DNA from: Hyaloscypha bicolor E
Taxonomy: Eukaryota; Ascomycota; Leotiomycetes; Helotiales; Hyaloscyphaceae
Direction: 5' to 3'
Assembly (NCBI RefSeq): GCF_002865645.1
Contig: NW_020194685.1
Location: 1,626,807 to 1,690,806 of the forward strand
Length of the DNA stretch: 64,000 bases
Below the pieces are notes generated by a model. The model saw nothing but the letters and a program-made list of their open reading frames with translations. It did no database searches and was not told where the DNA came from. How positions within the stretch are numbered: position 1 is the stretch's first letter; each line of letters begins with the position of its first letter. This document shows positions 33,601 to 46,664 of this stretch, one piece after another. The translations under genes were made by a program, and so were the position numbers.

Positions 33601-33861
33601 CCTGCCTATATAACCGAATTATAAGTAATAGAACTAATAGATATTCTTTTTTTTAATATAGTATAATTAGATTTTAGTAAGATTAAATATCTTTCCTGCC
33701 TATATAACTAAATTATAAATAATAGAATTAATAATTATTTCCTTTTTAACTAGAATAATAGCTTTATTTCTAAATAACTAAATCTTAGATAAGTATAGCT
33801 TAATTCTTTCTAATCTATATATATAAATGACCTTATTCTAATCTAAATATAAACTAATTAG

Positions 33862-34151
33862 TATTAGTTTACTAGAAATATATAATACTATTATATAAGT
33901 ATAAAAGTACTATTTATATAAGATTAGTAAAGTTATTATTTAGAAATAAGAATTATAATATTATAGTATTAATATATAATTCCTAAATTTACTAAGCCTA
34001 AAAAGATCTAGTTTACTAGTCGAATTACTAATAAGATATAAGGTTATATAATTATATCCTATATTTTATATCCTATTACTTATTACCTATATCCCGTATC
34101 CCGTATCCTATAACTATATATATAATTCCCAGAGGAATAGCTATACTAATA
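33862..34151 (-). repeat. Copia LTR of E3 (5' LTR)
   Basis: Begins TATTAGTTTACTAG, ends ATACTAATA; preceded by the internal AACTAATTAG motif seen before all 5' LTRs of the family. Confidence 0.75.
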
Positions 34152-36914
34152 ATAATATTAAACTCGAAAATAATATTAAATATTATATAACTATAGTAGA
34201 TTAGTTTATAATAGCTCTAGCTACTTTTACTATTTCTATAATTCCGGCTATTTTAAATTCTTTTTTAAAGAATTTTAAACTATTTCTTATTTATTTCTAT
34301 TTAAAATTCTTTATATCTTATATTTCTTTTAAAAATACTAGAATTATTAAGCTTTTAAATTTAATTCTTTTTATCAGAAATTATACTATTTTTAATAACT
34401 AGCTAGTTTAGATTAAAAACAAGCTATAAAGAAATACTAATTTATATTTTTAGTAAACTTACTAATAATATTCTTATTCTAACTAATTTTTATATAAATA
34501 AAAATAGTTTGAATTAGTATTATTAGCTTTTAGAATTCTATTTCTATTTAAAAAAGCTATATTTTAACTCTAATAAAATATAAAATATTTATTATAATTT
34601 TAATAAGCTTTAAATATATTCTAATTAAATATTTCAAGAATTCTATATTTTCTTTTTATAATTATTTATAGAAGATAATATTAGTTTTTAAAATATTAAA
34701 TATAAACTAAATAAAAAGCTTTTACTAAAGGTTTAGAAATTAATATATATATACTATAATAATTCTTTTATTAATACTATTTATTTTATTTAATATTATA
34801 TTACTAATAATTAATAAATTAAGGCTATATATAAAAAAACTAAAAAATATAAAAAAATAGAAACTATTCTAGTTAAGTTTATTTCTAAAAAATATATTTC
34901 TAAAAAAAAACTTAAAAGTTTATATTAATTATTTTTATTAAATATATATTTTCTTATAAATATAAATAATATTTTATAAAAACTAAAAATCTTTTAACTA
35001 TTAAGTATTATAACTATAACGAGTTTAGCTATTATATTAAATATTATCTAATTAAATATAATAAGAAAACTAAAATAGCTCTTTCTAGAATTAAATTAGG
35101 CTTGGTTTCTATTTTATTAGAATATTTAATTATTATTCTAATAAAGTATTTAAAGAATTCGAGTTCTAATTCTAATATAGAACCGGAAAATAAATACTTC
35201 TAAAGAAAGTTTCTATTTTAGAAACTTATAATATAAATTTAATAAAAATTCATCTAATTTATTTAATAAAAAGAAATACTTTTATAATATTCTATATTAT
35301 TAGTATAAATAAATTAGGAATTAAGTTTTCTTTTTTTATTAATACTAAAGCTAATAATTATATTTTTATTAATATAAAGCTTATTTAGCTTATAAAATAA
35401 TTCTTAGAAATAGAATTATAATTCTTTTTTTTATTCTATATTATATATAGTTTTAATAGAACGCTAGTAAAGTTTATTAAGAAATATATAGAAGTTTTAT
35501 TTCTAATTAATAAATAAAATATTAATTTATTTATAATTATTTTAAATTTTAAAGATTATAATATTATTTTTAGTAAAAAATAGGCTATATATATTAATAT
35601 TCTAGTTAATTATAGAAGATATAGGCTTATATAACTAAAGAATAAACCTAAATTTATATAATTCGGTTATATTATTAGTATTTCTTAATAATAGCTAAAG
35701 AAGTAATCTAATAAGAAGTATTAAAAAGATATTAATTAATAAGATTTTATTATAAGCTATTTTTAGAAATCTTCTATTTTAGAAATCTTCTATTTTAGAA
35801 ATCTTCTATTTTTAGAAATCTTTTATTCTTAAAAATCTTTTATTCTTAGAAATCTTCTATTTTAGAAATCTTCTATTTTTAGAAATCTTCTATTCTTAAA
35901 TAATCTGTTTTCTTTTAGACTAATTAGAAAGAATTATATAAAACTATAAAAAAGAAACTTTTATAGCCTAATTAAGATATAATACCTAAATAAAAGCTAA
36001 ATATTAGATCTAGTTATTTTTATTTCTATAGTATTTAATTATATAGCTAAAAGAAAAAAAAATTATTAGTTAAATCTTTATTTATAAGATTAATAAAGAG
36101 CTTAAAGCTCGGAAAAAAGAAACTATTTCTAGTCCGGAAAATTAATAACTAGAAGAAATAGAGCTTTAGTAGTTCTAGAAAATATTATTTCTAGAATTCA
36201 AGAAATATTTTTCTATTTTCTCTAAAAAGAAATCTAATATTCTTTTCTTCTATAAATTATATAATTATAAGATTTAGATTAAAGGCCTAAAAAGAACTAA
36301 AAGTATTAGATATTAATTCCTCTAATAGTAGTTTATTTAAAAGCTTCTAGAAATCAAATATTTTTTAGAAAATAATCTAGCTAAAGGCTTTATTAAAACT
36401 AGTTAAACTTTTTTTATTTTACTAGTTCTTTTTATAAAAAAAGCAAATAAAGGTTTATATTTCTATATTAATTTCTATTATCTAAATAATATTATCCGAA
36501 AGAATTAATATTTTCTTTTATTTATTAATAAAACTTTAAATTAATTATCTAAAGCTAAAATTTATATTAAATTAGATATTTACTAAACTTTTTATTATAT
36601 AGCTATAAACCCGAACTTTTAGAAATTAATAATATTTTATATTTATTATAAAATATATAAATATAATATTTTCTAGAAAGACTTTATAAATAGTTTAATT
36701 ATATATTAATATTTTTTTTAAATCTTTAGATAACTTTTATATAATATATTTTAATAATATTTTTATTTATTTAGAGAACTTAATAAAATATAAATAGTAT
36801 ATATAAAAAGTATTAGACTACTTATATTTTACTAGCTTCTAAATAGATATTAAGAAATCGGAATTTAAAATTATATATATATAATATTTGAACTTTATTA
36901 TTTTTATATCTAAT
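34152..36914 (+). mobile_element. Gypsy retrotransposon fragment: gag end, protease, RT (plus strand)
   Basis: Between Copia E3 and E4 lies 2.8 kb that reads as a RIPed Ty3/Gypsy polyprotein. A CCHC-type zinc knuckle relic sits at about 35,007-35,050 (YYNYNEFSYYIKYY, cysteines turned to Tyr). An aspartic protease follows at about 35,310-35,690 (FFINTKANNYIFIN in place of the family's DTGA, and later KPKFI.FGYIIS). A tandem-repeat spacer lies at 35,761-35,900, then reverse transcriptase at about 36,235-36,905 (LAKGFIK, LDIY, AYLDD-region remains). It is cut off by E4. Stops are numerous. Confidence 0.75.
35761..35900 (+). repeat. 16-17 bp tandem repeat in the Gypsy spacer
   Basis: About eight copies of TTCTATTTTAGAAATC with small variants (TTTTTAG, TTCTTAG) lie between the protease and RT relics. 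It may be an expanded linker-coding repeat or a post-RIP expansion. Confidence 0.75.
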
Positions 36915-37214
36915 TATTAGTTTACTAGTAATATATAATACTATTATATAAGTTATAGAATACTATTTATATATAATTAGTAAAGTTATTATTATTTAGA
37001 AATAGAAATTATAGTATTATAATATTAATATATAATCCCTAAATCTACTAAGCCTAAAGGAATCTAGTCTATTAATCGAATTACTAATAGGATATAAGGT
37101 TATATAACTATATCCTGTATTCTATATCTTATTACCTATATCCTATTACCTATATCCCGTATTCCGTATCCTGTAACTATATATATAACTTCTAAAGAAA
37201 TAATTATACTAATA
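36915..37214 (-). repeat. Copia LTR of E4 (3' LTR)
   Basis: Begins TATTAGTTTACTAG, ends ATACTAATA, followed by CTAGAAATT. Confidence 0.75.
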
Positions 37215-39533
37215 CTAGAAATTCTCTAAAAATACAAAAAATAGTATTTCCCTCTAATTATATATAAATTCCCTAATCCGGCCTAATACCAGATTTCCCA
37301 AATACTCTATATATCTATATTACTTTCGAGGTTTTAGTTATATATTAAAGGCTATAGCCTTTTATATATAACTTCCCTTCCTATAATATTCTCCTATCTT
37401 ATATATTTATTTCTTGCCCTATCTATATTTGATCTATTCCTCTATATCTAATTATATAGTATTTATATTAATTAGGTACTTGAGGGTATTTATTAGCTTT
37501 GATTTCGTTATGGAATTAGCAGGATTTAATTCTCTCTTAATTTATTTAACTTCTTTAATCTCTTATTATTTATATACCTAGTAAAGATATATTATATTAA
37601 TTATTAGATACTTTTCTTAAATAGTTCCTAATTTAATAAGATATTTATATAATAACTTCGAATTCATATAGACTACTAGTAATAGTTCTATTTCTAGTAC
37701 TTTATTAATTATAGATTTAACTAAAGTATCTATATTAAAGCTATAAGCCATACTATAGAGTTCTAAAGCTAGAATACTTCTAGTAACTCTCTTATATTTA
37801 GTAGAGGACTAGTAGATAATATTAGTATATCTAGTTCCGTTTACTAGAACTAGAATATATCTGATTTAGGAAGAAAAATCTCTATTATTTATAAATAAAG
37901 TATCTATAAAAATAATTAAATATAAGAACTTCTTTACTAGCTTTACAAATCTCAGTTCTCTAGTAGTATTCTCAATTTGCTATTAAATATACTTATTAAA
38001 TACCTTTATATTAGTTTCCAAGGGTTTAATAGCTTAAATAGTAATTAATAGGTTATATAAAGCTTTTGGTTAATAGACTAATATAATATATATTCCTATA
38101 GTATATTAGATAATATATTAGTTCTTAATAGAAAGATCTTAATAAATAGTACCCCTATTATTTATAGTAGTAATATTTCTTATAGAAACGGTTCAAAGGT
38201 TTTTATACTAATATTCCTATATAAAAGTAATTCTAGTAGTATTTATATAAATAATACCTCTATTAAATTTGAGATTATAGTTAATAATAAGGCATTTATA
38301 CTCCTTAGCTAAGAACTTAACTTTTTAGAGCTTTAGTTATTCTATCTTTATAAAATTATTAGTTCCGACAAATAAAGTATTATTAGTTTAAAGACTAATA
38401 ATTCCGAAGGGTTACTTATTATAAAAGAGGCAAGAGTTATAAGTTAATTATTTTATAGAAAGTTTATTAATATAATAGGAATAATAAGTCTTAAACTAGT
38501 AGTTCCCAGCTTCCGGTATATTATATAGTAGTTTTATAACCTTTAGAACCGAATTATTATTCAGATTTAGCTTTCTAGTAAGCTTATAAGATAGGTTAAT
38601 ATAAAAATTATAGTTAAATAAGGTTATTAATTAGATATAAGCTTATAAGATATTATATAAATATAATTCTATAGTATCTATTATTATAGTAGTAATATTA
38701 AGGATAATTCTCTAACTAATATATTAAATAGTAGGCGATTATATTAATACTATATATTTCTTACTATTATTATAAGCCTAAATAACTAGTCTCGACTTCT
38801 TAAACTCTCTTTCTATACTCTTATTCTTAATCTTATTAATAAACCGGGAGTTAAAAATATATACTTCCTTTAGTACTTGAGATCTGGAAATAACTTTAAA
38901 TATATCCTTTTCCAGAAAGCCAGTGACTTTAACTTAATAGGAGTCCTTATATAGGTTATTATCCTATAGAAATACTATAAAATCCGGGTTCTTATAAAGG
39001 TATCCTCTACTATATTTTAGTAGAATAGCAGGAATAGCAGGAGAAATTATATCTATATTACTTTTGGCTTTACTATAAAGTTTGGAAACAGGTTCAGATT
39101 CGGGGCTATTAGTAATAACCTTAATATCTCCTATATAAAAGGGCTTTACGGAGGTTGAATAGAAGGTAATATTACTATATAATAGAGCTAGTATATAGTC
39201 CTCTCTATTAATAGCTACTAGCTTATATGGCCTATCCTAACTATTAGGTTAACTAGTATTCCCTTTATATTATATAAGAATATCCGAATTCAAGAGAAGT
39301 TTATAGATATTAATAGTACTGGAACCATTTCGGGTATTTAGGGTATTTATAATCTGGTATCTAGCTTAAAGCTTCTGAATTTCTACTATTACCTTTTTAA
39401 GTATTACCGATTACTATAATATAGTTAGTAATAGGGTATTATATTCGGTTATTCGAGGTAAAGTACTATAAACCAAGAGGGTTAGAATAATATTATTAGG
39501 TCTAGTGGAATTATTAATAGCCTTAAAAGCTAT

Positions 39534-39752
39534 TTGAAATATAGTATTCTTATTAATTCTATTGATTTTGGCTGTAATAATAAGGTAAGTATATTAAATC
39601 GGGCTATAGTAGTATTCTATAATTCTAATAGAACTATAAGCTTCTATAGAAACAATTTTAACCTTGGTTCCTATAGTATTTACAAGCTAAATAAACTTCT
39701 TATTAGTAAACTACTTTCCGGTATCTGCTATAATCTAATTGGGAAGGCCTAA
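39534..39752 (-). pseudogene. Copia integrase fragment in E4
   Basis: Same integrase block as at 30,436-30,654, with independent base changes. The plus-strand open frame here is a by-product of low GC content. Confidence 0.7.
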
Positions 39753-42459
39753 ATAGGTATTAATCTAATACTATTTTAGAATATCCCAAGTATATAATAT
39801 AATAATATTTTAAAGCTATTAGCCGACTTAATATCTAGTACCTTTATTAATAATATAAAATATAGGCTTACCGGAAATATAGAAAATATTAATAATAATA
39901 GAATAATTAAAGCTAATATTATCTCTTAGATTAAACTTAAATTATTTTGGTAATTATCCGAATTTCTGGTATTATTTATAGTATTTTATAAAATACTTAA
40001 GGGCTTTTATATTAATATTATAGTCTACTTATTCTAGTATATTTCGAAGCTTACTAATAGATAAATAACCAAAACGGTAGTATAAATATTATAATTTAAC
40101 TTCTATAAGAAAGCAGGAGTTATAAGTAAAGAATTCGGAAATAAAGCTTTATAAAATAGTATTTCAAAATAGGAAAGAGTATCCAAAACATTATATTATA
40201 GATATAAAGCATTTATTAGAAGTAATAAGATAATTAGTAAGATTATTAAAGTAAATTTCTAGCTTGTCTATATTAGCTAAGCTAAATAGGAATAGAGTCT
40301 TTATAGGTATAATATGGAATTATACTTACCTAATTAGTATTCTTACTATTATAGATCTAATAGAAGATATAGATCTAATACCAAACTAGATATTAACTTG
40401 ACCTTTAGTAGTTTTATTAAGTTTAATACTACTATTAGTCTATTATAAAGCTTGGAATTAGTTAGAACTAGTAGTTAAGAATCTGGAAACTCTAGTATTA
40501 ATTATAATTCTATAAAAGTAATAAGTATTATATCTTAATATACTATTAACTATAAATATCTAGGTATCTTTTATTTATTTAATAGATTCCAAGATATAGT
40601 TTTCGCCTATTATTTAATATATAAGAGAAAGGGAAGTAAGGTTATCTATAAGGGTATTAGTTATAGAAATAGCAGGAATAGGGGCTATAGGAGCGGCTAG
40701 GAAGCTCTTAATAGAAGTAAAATAGGAATTAGAGTAATATTTCTCTCTTTTATTTGTTTCTACTAGTAAGGCTTTAAAAGCATTACCTACTAGTTTGTCC
40801 TTACTATTCTTATTATTCTTTTCTCCTTTAAATTCGGTAATATACTATATATAAGTACTACTAAAGCGTTTATTAAAGTTATAGGTATTTCGGGATCTAA
40901 ATTAGTAAATATTTCTACTCTTAAATCAAGCCTTTTCGGCCTTTTATTTCTCCGGTATATACTTCTATAAGTAGTATTCGGGTCTCTTATATATAAAACA
41001 CGACTTTGGAATATACTTATTATAATTACAGGACTTGAAATAGTTATTACAGGTTCCGAAGTTATAGCTGGATTTATATTAATAATTTCCGAACAGATAG
41101 TAGTTTGGAGGGTTTTAAGAATAGTATTATTAATTAGTAAAATAGGTTTTAATAGTAATTTATTATTTCTTCTTATAGGTAGTAATAGATAATTAGAGTT
41201 TATTAATAAGCTGGCCGAGATTATTAGAAGAGTCCGAAACTATATATTAGTATACTAGTAAGCCTTAATAGAAAATAATAATCTTATTATATAGGAATTC
41301 AATACTTTATAAAACAGGAATAAGGCTATACTATAATTTATATAGGTTATTAATTAGTATTTAAATAAGCTCAAATATTATCTTTTTAGGGTCTTTTACT
41401 ATTATAATTACTAAGGTAGTAGTATTTCATTTATCTAAATTTCGATAATAGAAACCGGAGCTTTTAAAGAAGCTATAAATATTTATATAGGCCTCTTTAT
41501 ATATATAGCTCGAGAGCTAGTTATTATAGAAGTAGTCTTATACTAGTTCCTTTAATATAATAGGAAAAGCTCTTACTAATACCTTTTCTGGGAGCTCTAT
41601 ATATTAGTAGATATTAAGGAAAATAGTAAGTTTATAATCGAAACTACTATTAGTTCTATTATACTTCTATATTTTGAAATATATCTTTACTACTTCCCTA
41701 ATAAGCTTTCTAGTAGAAATAGTAGATATTAATTAATAGTAGTTCGAGTTCAGTAATAATACTAGTAATAGTAAAAATAGAAATAGTAGATAGCCTTAAT
41801 TTAAAGGAAATAGATAGATAGTTTGATTTCTTAACTAAGATTATTTAATTCCCTTATATCTAGTTCTATCTAAAGTAAGATAAACTAATATAATAGATCT
41901 TTAAAAAAGATCTATTCTAATTGGATTATTATTAATAATATTAGCTTTATTCTATATACTCTTTATCTTTTTTTGGATAAGATTAATAAAGGATTATATA
42001 ATAGTAAGGTTTCTATAGTTCTATTTAATATAGATACTATTATACCAAAGTTAGACTCGAAGATTTTATATAAATATATAATTAATTAGACTATATATTA
42101 TAGTATTAAAGTTTTTAAAGTTATCCTGGAATAGATCCTATAAATTATTATTACTCTTCCTATATAAGATATACTAATATATCTTAGTAGTTATATATTC
42201 TTAAAGTTTAGCCTTTATTATAATTACCAGATTAATACCGTTTTTCCATTTCTTAATTAGTTTCTTTCTCTTATTAGTATCTATACTAAACCGAGTTCAG
42301 ATTCTCCCTAGTATATATATATAGTTTATAATAGGAGGGATTTAAAAATAAGATAGTTTGTAATAGGTTTATAGAAAGGATTTGGTAGTAAAGATATCCA
42401 GATATCTGGTTCAGATACTAGATACCCCAGATATCTAGAGGTATTATGGGTATTAAAGT

Positions 42460-42561
42460 AAATATTTTATTCTTAAATATTTTATTCTTAAATATTTTAT
42501 TCTTAAATATTTTATTCTTAAATATTTTATTCTTAAATATTTTATTCTTAAATATTTTATT
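42460..42561 (+). repeat. 15 bp tandem repeat AAATATTTTATTCTT, six perfect units plus a partial
   Basis: Units start at 42,460, 42,475, 42,490, 42,505, 42,520 and 42,535. In E5 the same place has a little over one unit, in the form AAATATTTCGCCCTT. The E4 units all carry the same C/G-to-T/A changes. Confidence 0.85.
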
Positions 42562-42997
42562 TATAATAAGAAATTTAGAAAGTGAAATATTACGATTCCG
42601 GAAGAGTCTAAAGCTTAAAGGACTTAATTTAATAGTAAAATTAAAGTAGTAGTTAAATAGCTTTAAAAGTATATATAGGATATATATTCCGGAAAGAGGG
42701 TCCTATAAATACGGGTATTATATAAGTAAAAAAGATAGTTTCTAAGAAGGTAGTCTTAGGGCCAAAAGAAGTTGGTTTTAAAGAATAATAAAAGTTAAAT
42801 AGATAGATAATTAAATGGCTAACTACTTATTAATTAATAAGAGCTAGATATCTTCTCTATAGGCTACTAAATGCTTTTATAAAATTAATAAATAGTTTCT
42901 CTCTTTAATATAGAATAGACTAAATTTGTCTTAGGCTATTAAATACTTTTAGGACTAATCTAAAATCTTCTCTAATCTATATATATAAACTAATTAG

Positions 42998-43297
42998 TAT
43001 TAGTTTACTAGTAATATATAGTACTATTATATAAGTTATAGAATACTATTTATATATAGTTAGTAAAATTATTATTATTTAGAAATAGGAATTATAATAT
43101 TATAATATTAATATATAATCCCTAAATCTACTAAGCCTAAAGGAATCTAGTCTACTAGTCGAATTACTAATGGGATATAAGGTTATATAACTATATCTCG
43201 TATCTTATATCCTATTACCTATATCCTATTACTTATATCCCGTATCCTATATCCCGTAATTATATATATAACTCCCAAAGAAACAGCTATATTAATA
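42998..43297 (-). repeat. Copia LTR of E4 (5' LTR)
   Basis: Begins TATTAGTTTACTAG, ends ATATTAATA; preceded by AACTAATTAG. Confidence 0.75.
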
Positions 43298-44696
43298 TAA
43301 ATATTAGAAAGTAGTTTACTAATAAGGAATTTATTTAGCTTATAAATATTATAGAAACTAAAATTAAAATTATTTTTATAAAAGCTTATAATTTTATTAG
43401 AATTATAAAATATTATTATAATCTAATTTAATATATTTATTTTATTATTATAGTCGAAATTAATAGAATTAATAAAAGTACTATATTTTAAATAGCTTTT
43501 AAGGCTATTAATAATTTTATTAGATTTAATAATATTATTTTAATTCTTTTAGTTTATAGTATTCTATTTTAAATAACTAAATATAATATTTTATTATTAA
43601 TTATATTATAATAATTAGTAATATTTAATAAGGTAATAGTAGAAATTTAAAAGCTTTAAACTAGATACTAGATTATAAATATCCCAAATACCTGAAATAG
43701 TTCTAGTATTATTAATATTTATAAATTTCTTTTAAATTCGAATATTTTTATATAATATAAAGGAAATATTAATTAATCTAATAATTGAAATAGGCCATAT
43801 AAGCTAGTAGCTATTAATAAAGAGAATCATATACTAATTTTATTATATAGTAATATTATTTCTAAATTCTATAATAAAATTAAAAATAATATAAATATAA
43901 TTTCTCTTATTATTTCTATTATTTTACTAAAATATAATAAAGAATACCTTTATAAAAACCCGGATTTTATAATATTTTTATAAGATAATAATCTATATAA
44001 GAATTCCTATTAAATTAAAATTATTAGTCTTTTAGAAAAGAATATATTTAAGATTATTTCTAGATTTTAGATATTAAAAGAAATATATATTTTTAATTCC
44101 CGGTTTATTAATAAAATTAAGAATAAAAAATTAAAATTAGTTATTTAAACTTATAATAATAATAAGAAATATATAATTTTAATATAATTATTTATTATTT
44201 AATATATTAGCTAGAGAATTATCTTTAGTATTATTATTATAATAATAATAATAATAAATATTATAGAATTATATTTATATAATATTTTATAAGCTTATAT
44301 CTAATTAATAATCTTATTTAATTATAATTTTTATATTAATTTATTTTATAAGTTTATTAGAAAGCTAAATCTAAAAAATAATTTTATTCTAAAAATTATA
44401 AAACTATTATATAATATATTAGAAGCTAGAAATTACTAGTTTAAAACTTATTATTTTTATTATATTAATAAGCTTTCTATAAAATAATTAACTTATAACC
44501 TTTATTTTCTTTATAATAAATAATTTTTTAGAATTATTAATCTTTAAACTAATAATATTTTATTTATTAAAACTAATAATTTTATAAAGATAAAATAATT
44601 AAAGCTTTAAAAAACTAAGTTCTTAACTAAAGAATATAAATAATTTATTTTTAATTATAATTTCAAGTTTAATAAAAGTATTATTTATATAAATAC
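43298..44696 (+). mobile_element. Copia fragment in plus orientation (integrase to RT), other half of E2
   Basis: Reads forward from the integrase GKQFTSKEF block (43,308 onward) toward RT and stops at AATAC (44,692-44,696), where a Gypsy LTR begins. The breakpoint is the same Copia position at which E2 stops at 27,152. The two pieces together cover integrase through RNase H with no overlap. The fragment begins exactly at the E4 insertion site. Confidence 0.7.
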
Positions 44697-44983
44697 TATT
44701 ATAATTTAATACTTTATTTAGTATTTAATATCTAATATTTAGTATCTGAGTTTAGTATCTAATATCTAAAATTATATAATAGTTATATATAATAAAGCTA
44801 AAAGAAGCTATATTTTAGGAAATTTAAAATATTAAGCCTTAGTAGACCGAGCTATAAATAAGGAACTATAAATATTTAAAAGACTTTAATTTAAAACTTC
44901 TTTTTCTTTTTAGTTTAGTTTTCTTAATAAATAGTTCTTTTATAAATATCTTATTTATAAGCTTCTTTTATAGAATTATAATA
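44697..44983 (+). repeat. Gypsy LTR (5' LTR of a plus-oriented copy)
   Basis: Reverse complement of 27,153-27,440 with RIP-type differences: TATTATAAT...TTATAATA ends. The left flank AATAC corresponds to the ATATT (= AATAT reversed) beside the other copy. Gag-like sequence follows on its right. Confidence 0.7.
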
Positions 44984-46664
44984 TTAAACTAAATTCTTTT
45001 CTAAAAAATAATTTCTTATATATAAATTATATATATTTAATCTTTTAATATAGCCTCTTATACTAATAACTTTTCTAAAAATCTTTATTTATATTCTATA
45101 ATTCTATTTTTTATATCTAGTACTAAAAATATCTCTAAAATAAAACTTTCTATTTTAAAAAATCTTCTATTTTATCTAATATCTATTCTAATATACTTAT
45201 ATTATAATAAGCCTAAATTAAGATCTAGATAAATATCTAGACTAATTATATAATCCTAAATAGCTTGGCTACTAGTTTAGCTTACTTATTTAATATAAAG
45301 AAAATTCTCTAAAAATATTTTATTAATAGAAATTATATTTTAAATACTATAATATAATATCTAACTTTCTAGTTCTTTTTATTAAATAAATATATTCGGT
45401 TAGAAAAGTTCCTAAATATAATAAGTTCTATTCTATAAAGATTCCGGATTTCTTAAAGCTTAATAATAATAAAAACCTAATCTATAACTATTAGTAAGTT
45501 TAAATTATTAGTAAATTTAAAGTTAATATAAACTATTATATAAATAAGAATATTTATATATACTATATTTTTAATTATATAAAAAATAATATCTAATATT
45601 ATTTATATATTTAATATAAGCCTAATATTATTAATTTTTTTAAGATAATTATAAAAATAATTAATTATTTTAGTAAATATTTTATTAACTTTTATTATAT
45701 ATATAAAGCTAGATATAAATATAAGAAGCTATAAATAAATAAGGTTTAGATCTTTTATAAGTTTAAGATTAAGTTTATTTATTTAATAAATAAAGCTTAA
45801 ATCTATTTATAAAACCGTTTTAATAAACTATATAATAAGCTAATACTTTCTTTTTAAAAATAATTTATAAGCTAGTAATATTCTATTTATATATTCTATA
45901 ACTTATATTATATAGCTTTATTAGTTAATTCCGAAATAAAAATATTATAGATTTATAAAAGCTTTAGAAAATATATTAAAGTTTGAGTTATTACCTTTTT
46001 TTTAATCTCTATTATTTCTAATATTTCTATATTTATTATTTTTAAGCTCTATATAATAACTCCTTATATCTTTATACTAGTTCGAATACTTCTAATTATT
46101 AGTAAGCTAGTTATTAAAAAAAAGGCATTTTTATTTTAATTATTTCTAAACTAGTTATATAGCTTATAATTATCTAATATTAAAATATATTACTAATATT
46201 AAAAAACTAAAGAAAGATAATAAGCTTATAAAAGCTAATATAAATAATATACTAGAAAATAAAAATATCTAAAAAAAAGATTTCTTTTTAGGTAAATTTA
46301 GAATTAATCTTATAAAAATTAACCTAAACTAGTTAATAAAAGAACTATATTTAATTATATTCTATAGCTTATTTTATAATAGATATTTAGTTAATATCTT
46401 TTTTTTATTAATTTTAGAATAAATAGTTTTATATTTATTAATATTTTCCTTATTATAAATATTATTACTTTTTCTAATTTTAAGTTTTAGTATTTATCTA
46501 AACTTATTAGTATTAAGAAATACAATAGTAAGTTAAAACCCCGTATTATTTACTTTTTAAAAATATATCTTACTATTAACTAGAGATAATAATATAATAT
46601 TTCTTTATTAATTTTTAAGCTTAGATTCTATAATTTTATTCTTAGCTATAAATAATTAGTATTC
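44984..46664 (+). mobile_element. Gypsy 5' part: gag and protease relic (plus strand)
   Basis: Downstream of the LTR, forward frames contain a fungal Gypsy gag pattern at about 45,450-45,980 (NPFK-like, ARYKYKKL, YKFKIKFIYLINKA, FNKLYNKLILSF) and a protease relic at about 46,400-46,660 (NSFIFIN, FNFKFQYLSKLISIKKYNSK-type, LILSYK for the family's ILGRK). The protease differs from that at 35,310, so this is a second Gypsy family. It is interrupted at 46,664 by the GC-rich island. Confidence 0.6.

Larger units (their letters stand above)
27807..34151 (-). mobile_element. Near full-length dead Copia retrotransposon, copy E3
   Basis: LTRs at 27,807-28,117 and 33,862-34,151. RNase H (28,477-28,662) and integrase (30,436-30,654) relics are readable on the minus strand. 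The 5' leader holds a roughly 94 bp imperfect tandem duplication (units starting near 33,584 and 33,678). Unlike E1 and E5, the flanks do not match: GAAAC on the left (27,802-27,806) and ATAAT on the right (34,152-34,156), which suggests recombination with another copy. Many in-frame stops are present. Confidence 0.8.
36915..43297 (-). mobile_element. Near full-length dead Copia retrotransposon, copy E4
   Basis: LTRs at 36,915-37,214 and 42,998-43,297, each about 300 bp. An integrase relic is at 39,534-39,752 (minus). The left flank CTAAT (36,910-36,914) belongs to a Gypsy RT. The right flank TAAAT (43,298-43,302) belongs to the integrase of another Copia copy. The two ends therefore come from different insertion sites, and the element is probably a recombinant. 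The leader holds a 15 bp repeat expanded to six units (42,460-42,549). Confidence 0.8.

Noticed and set aside
42446..42649. 67-codon frame with ILFLN repeats
   Set aside because: It is the translation of the 15 bp tandem repeat in the Copia leader, not a protein gene.
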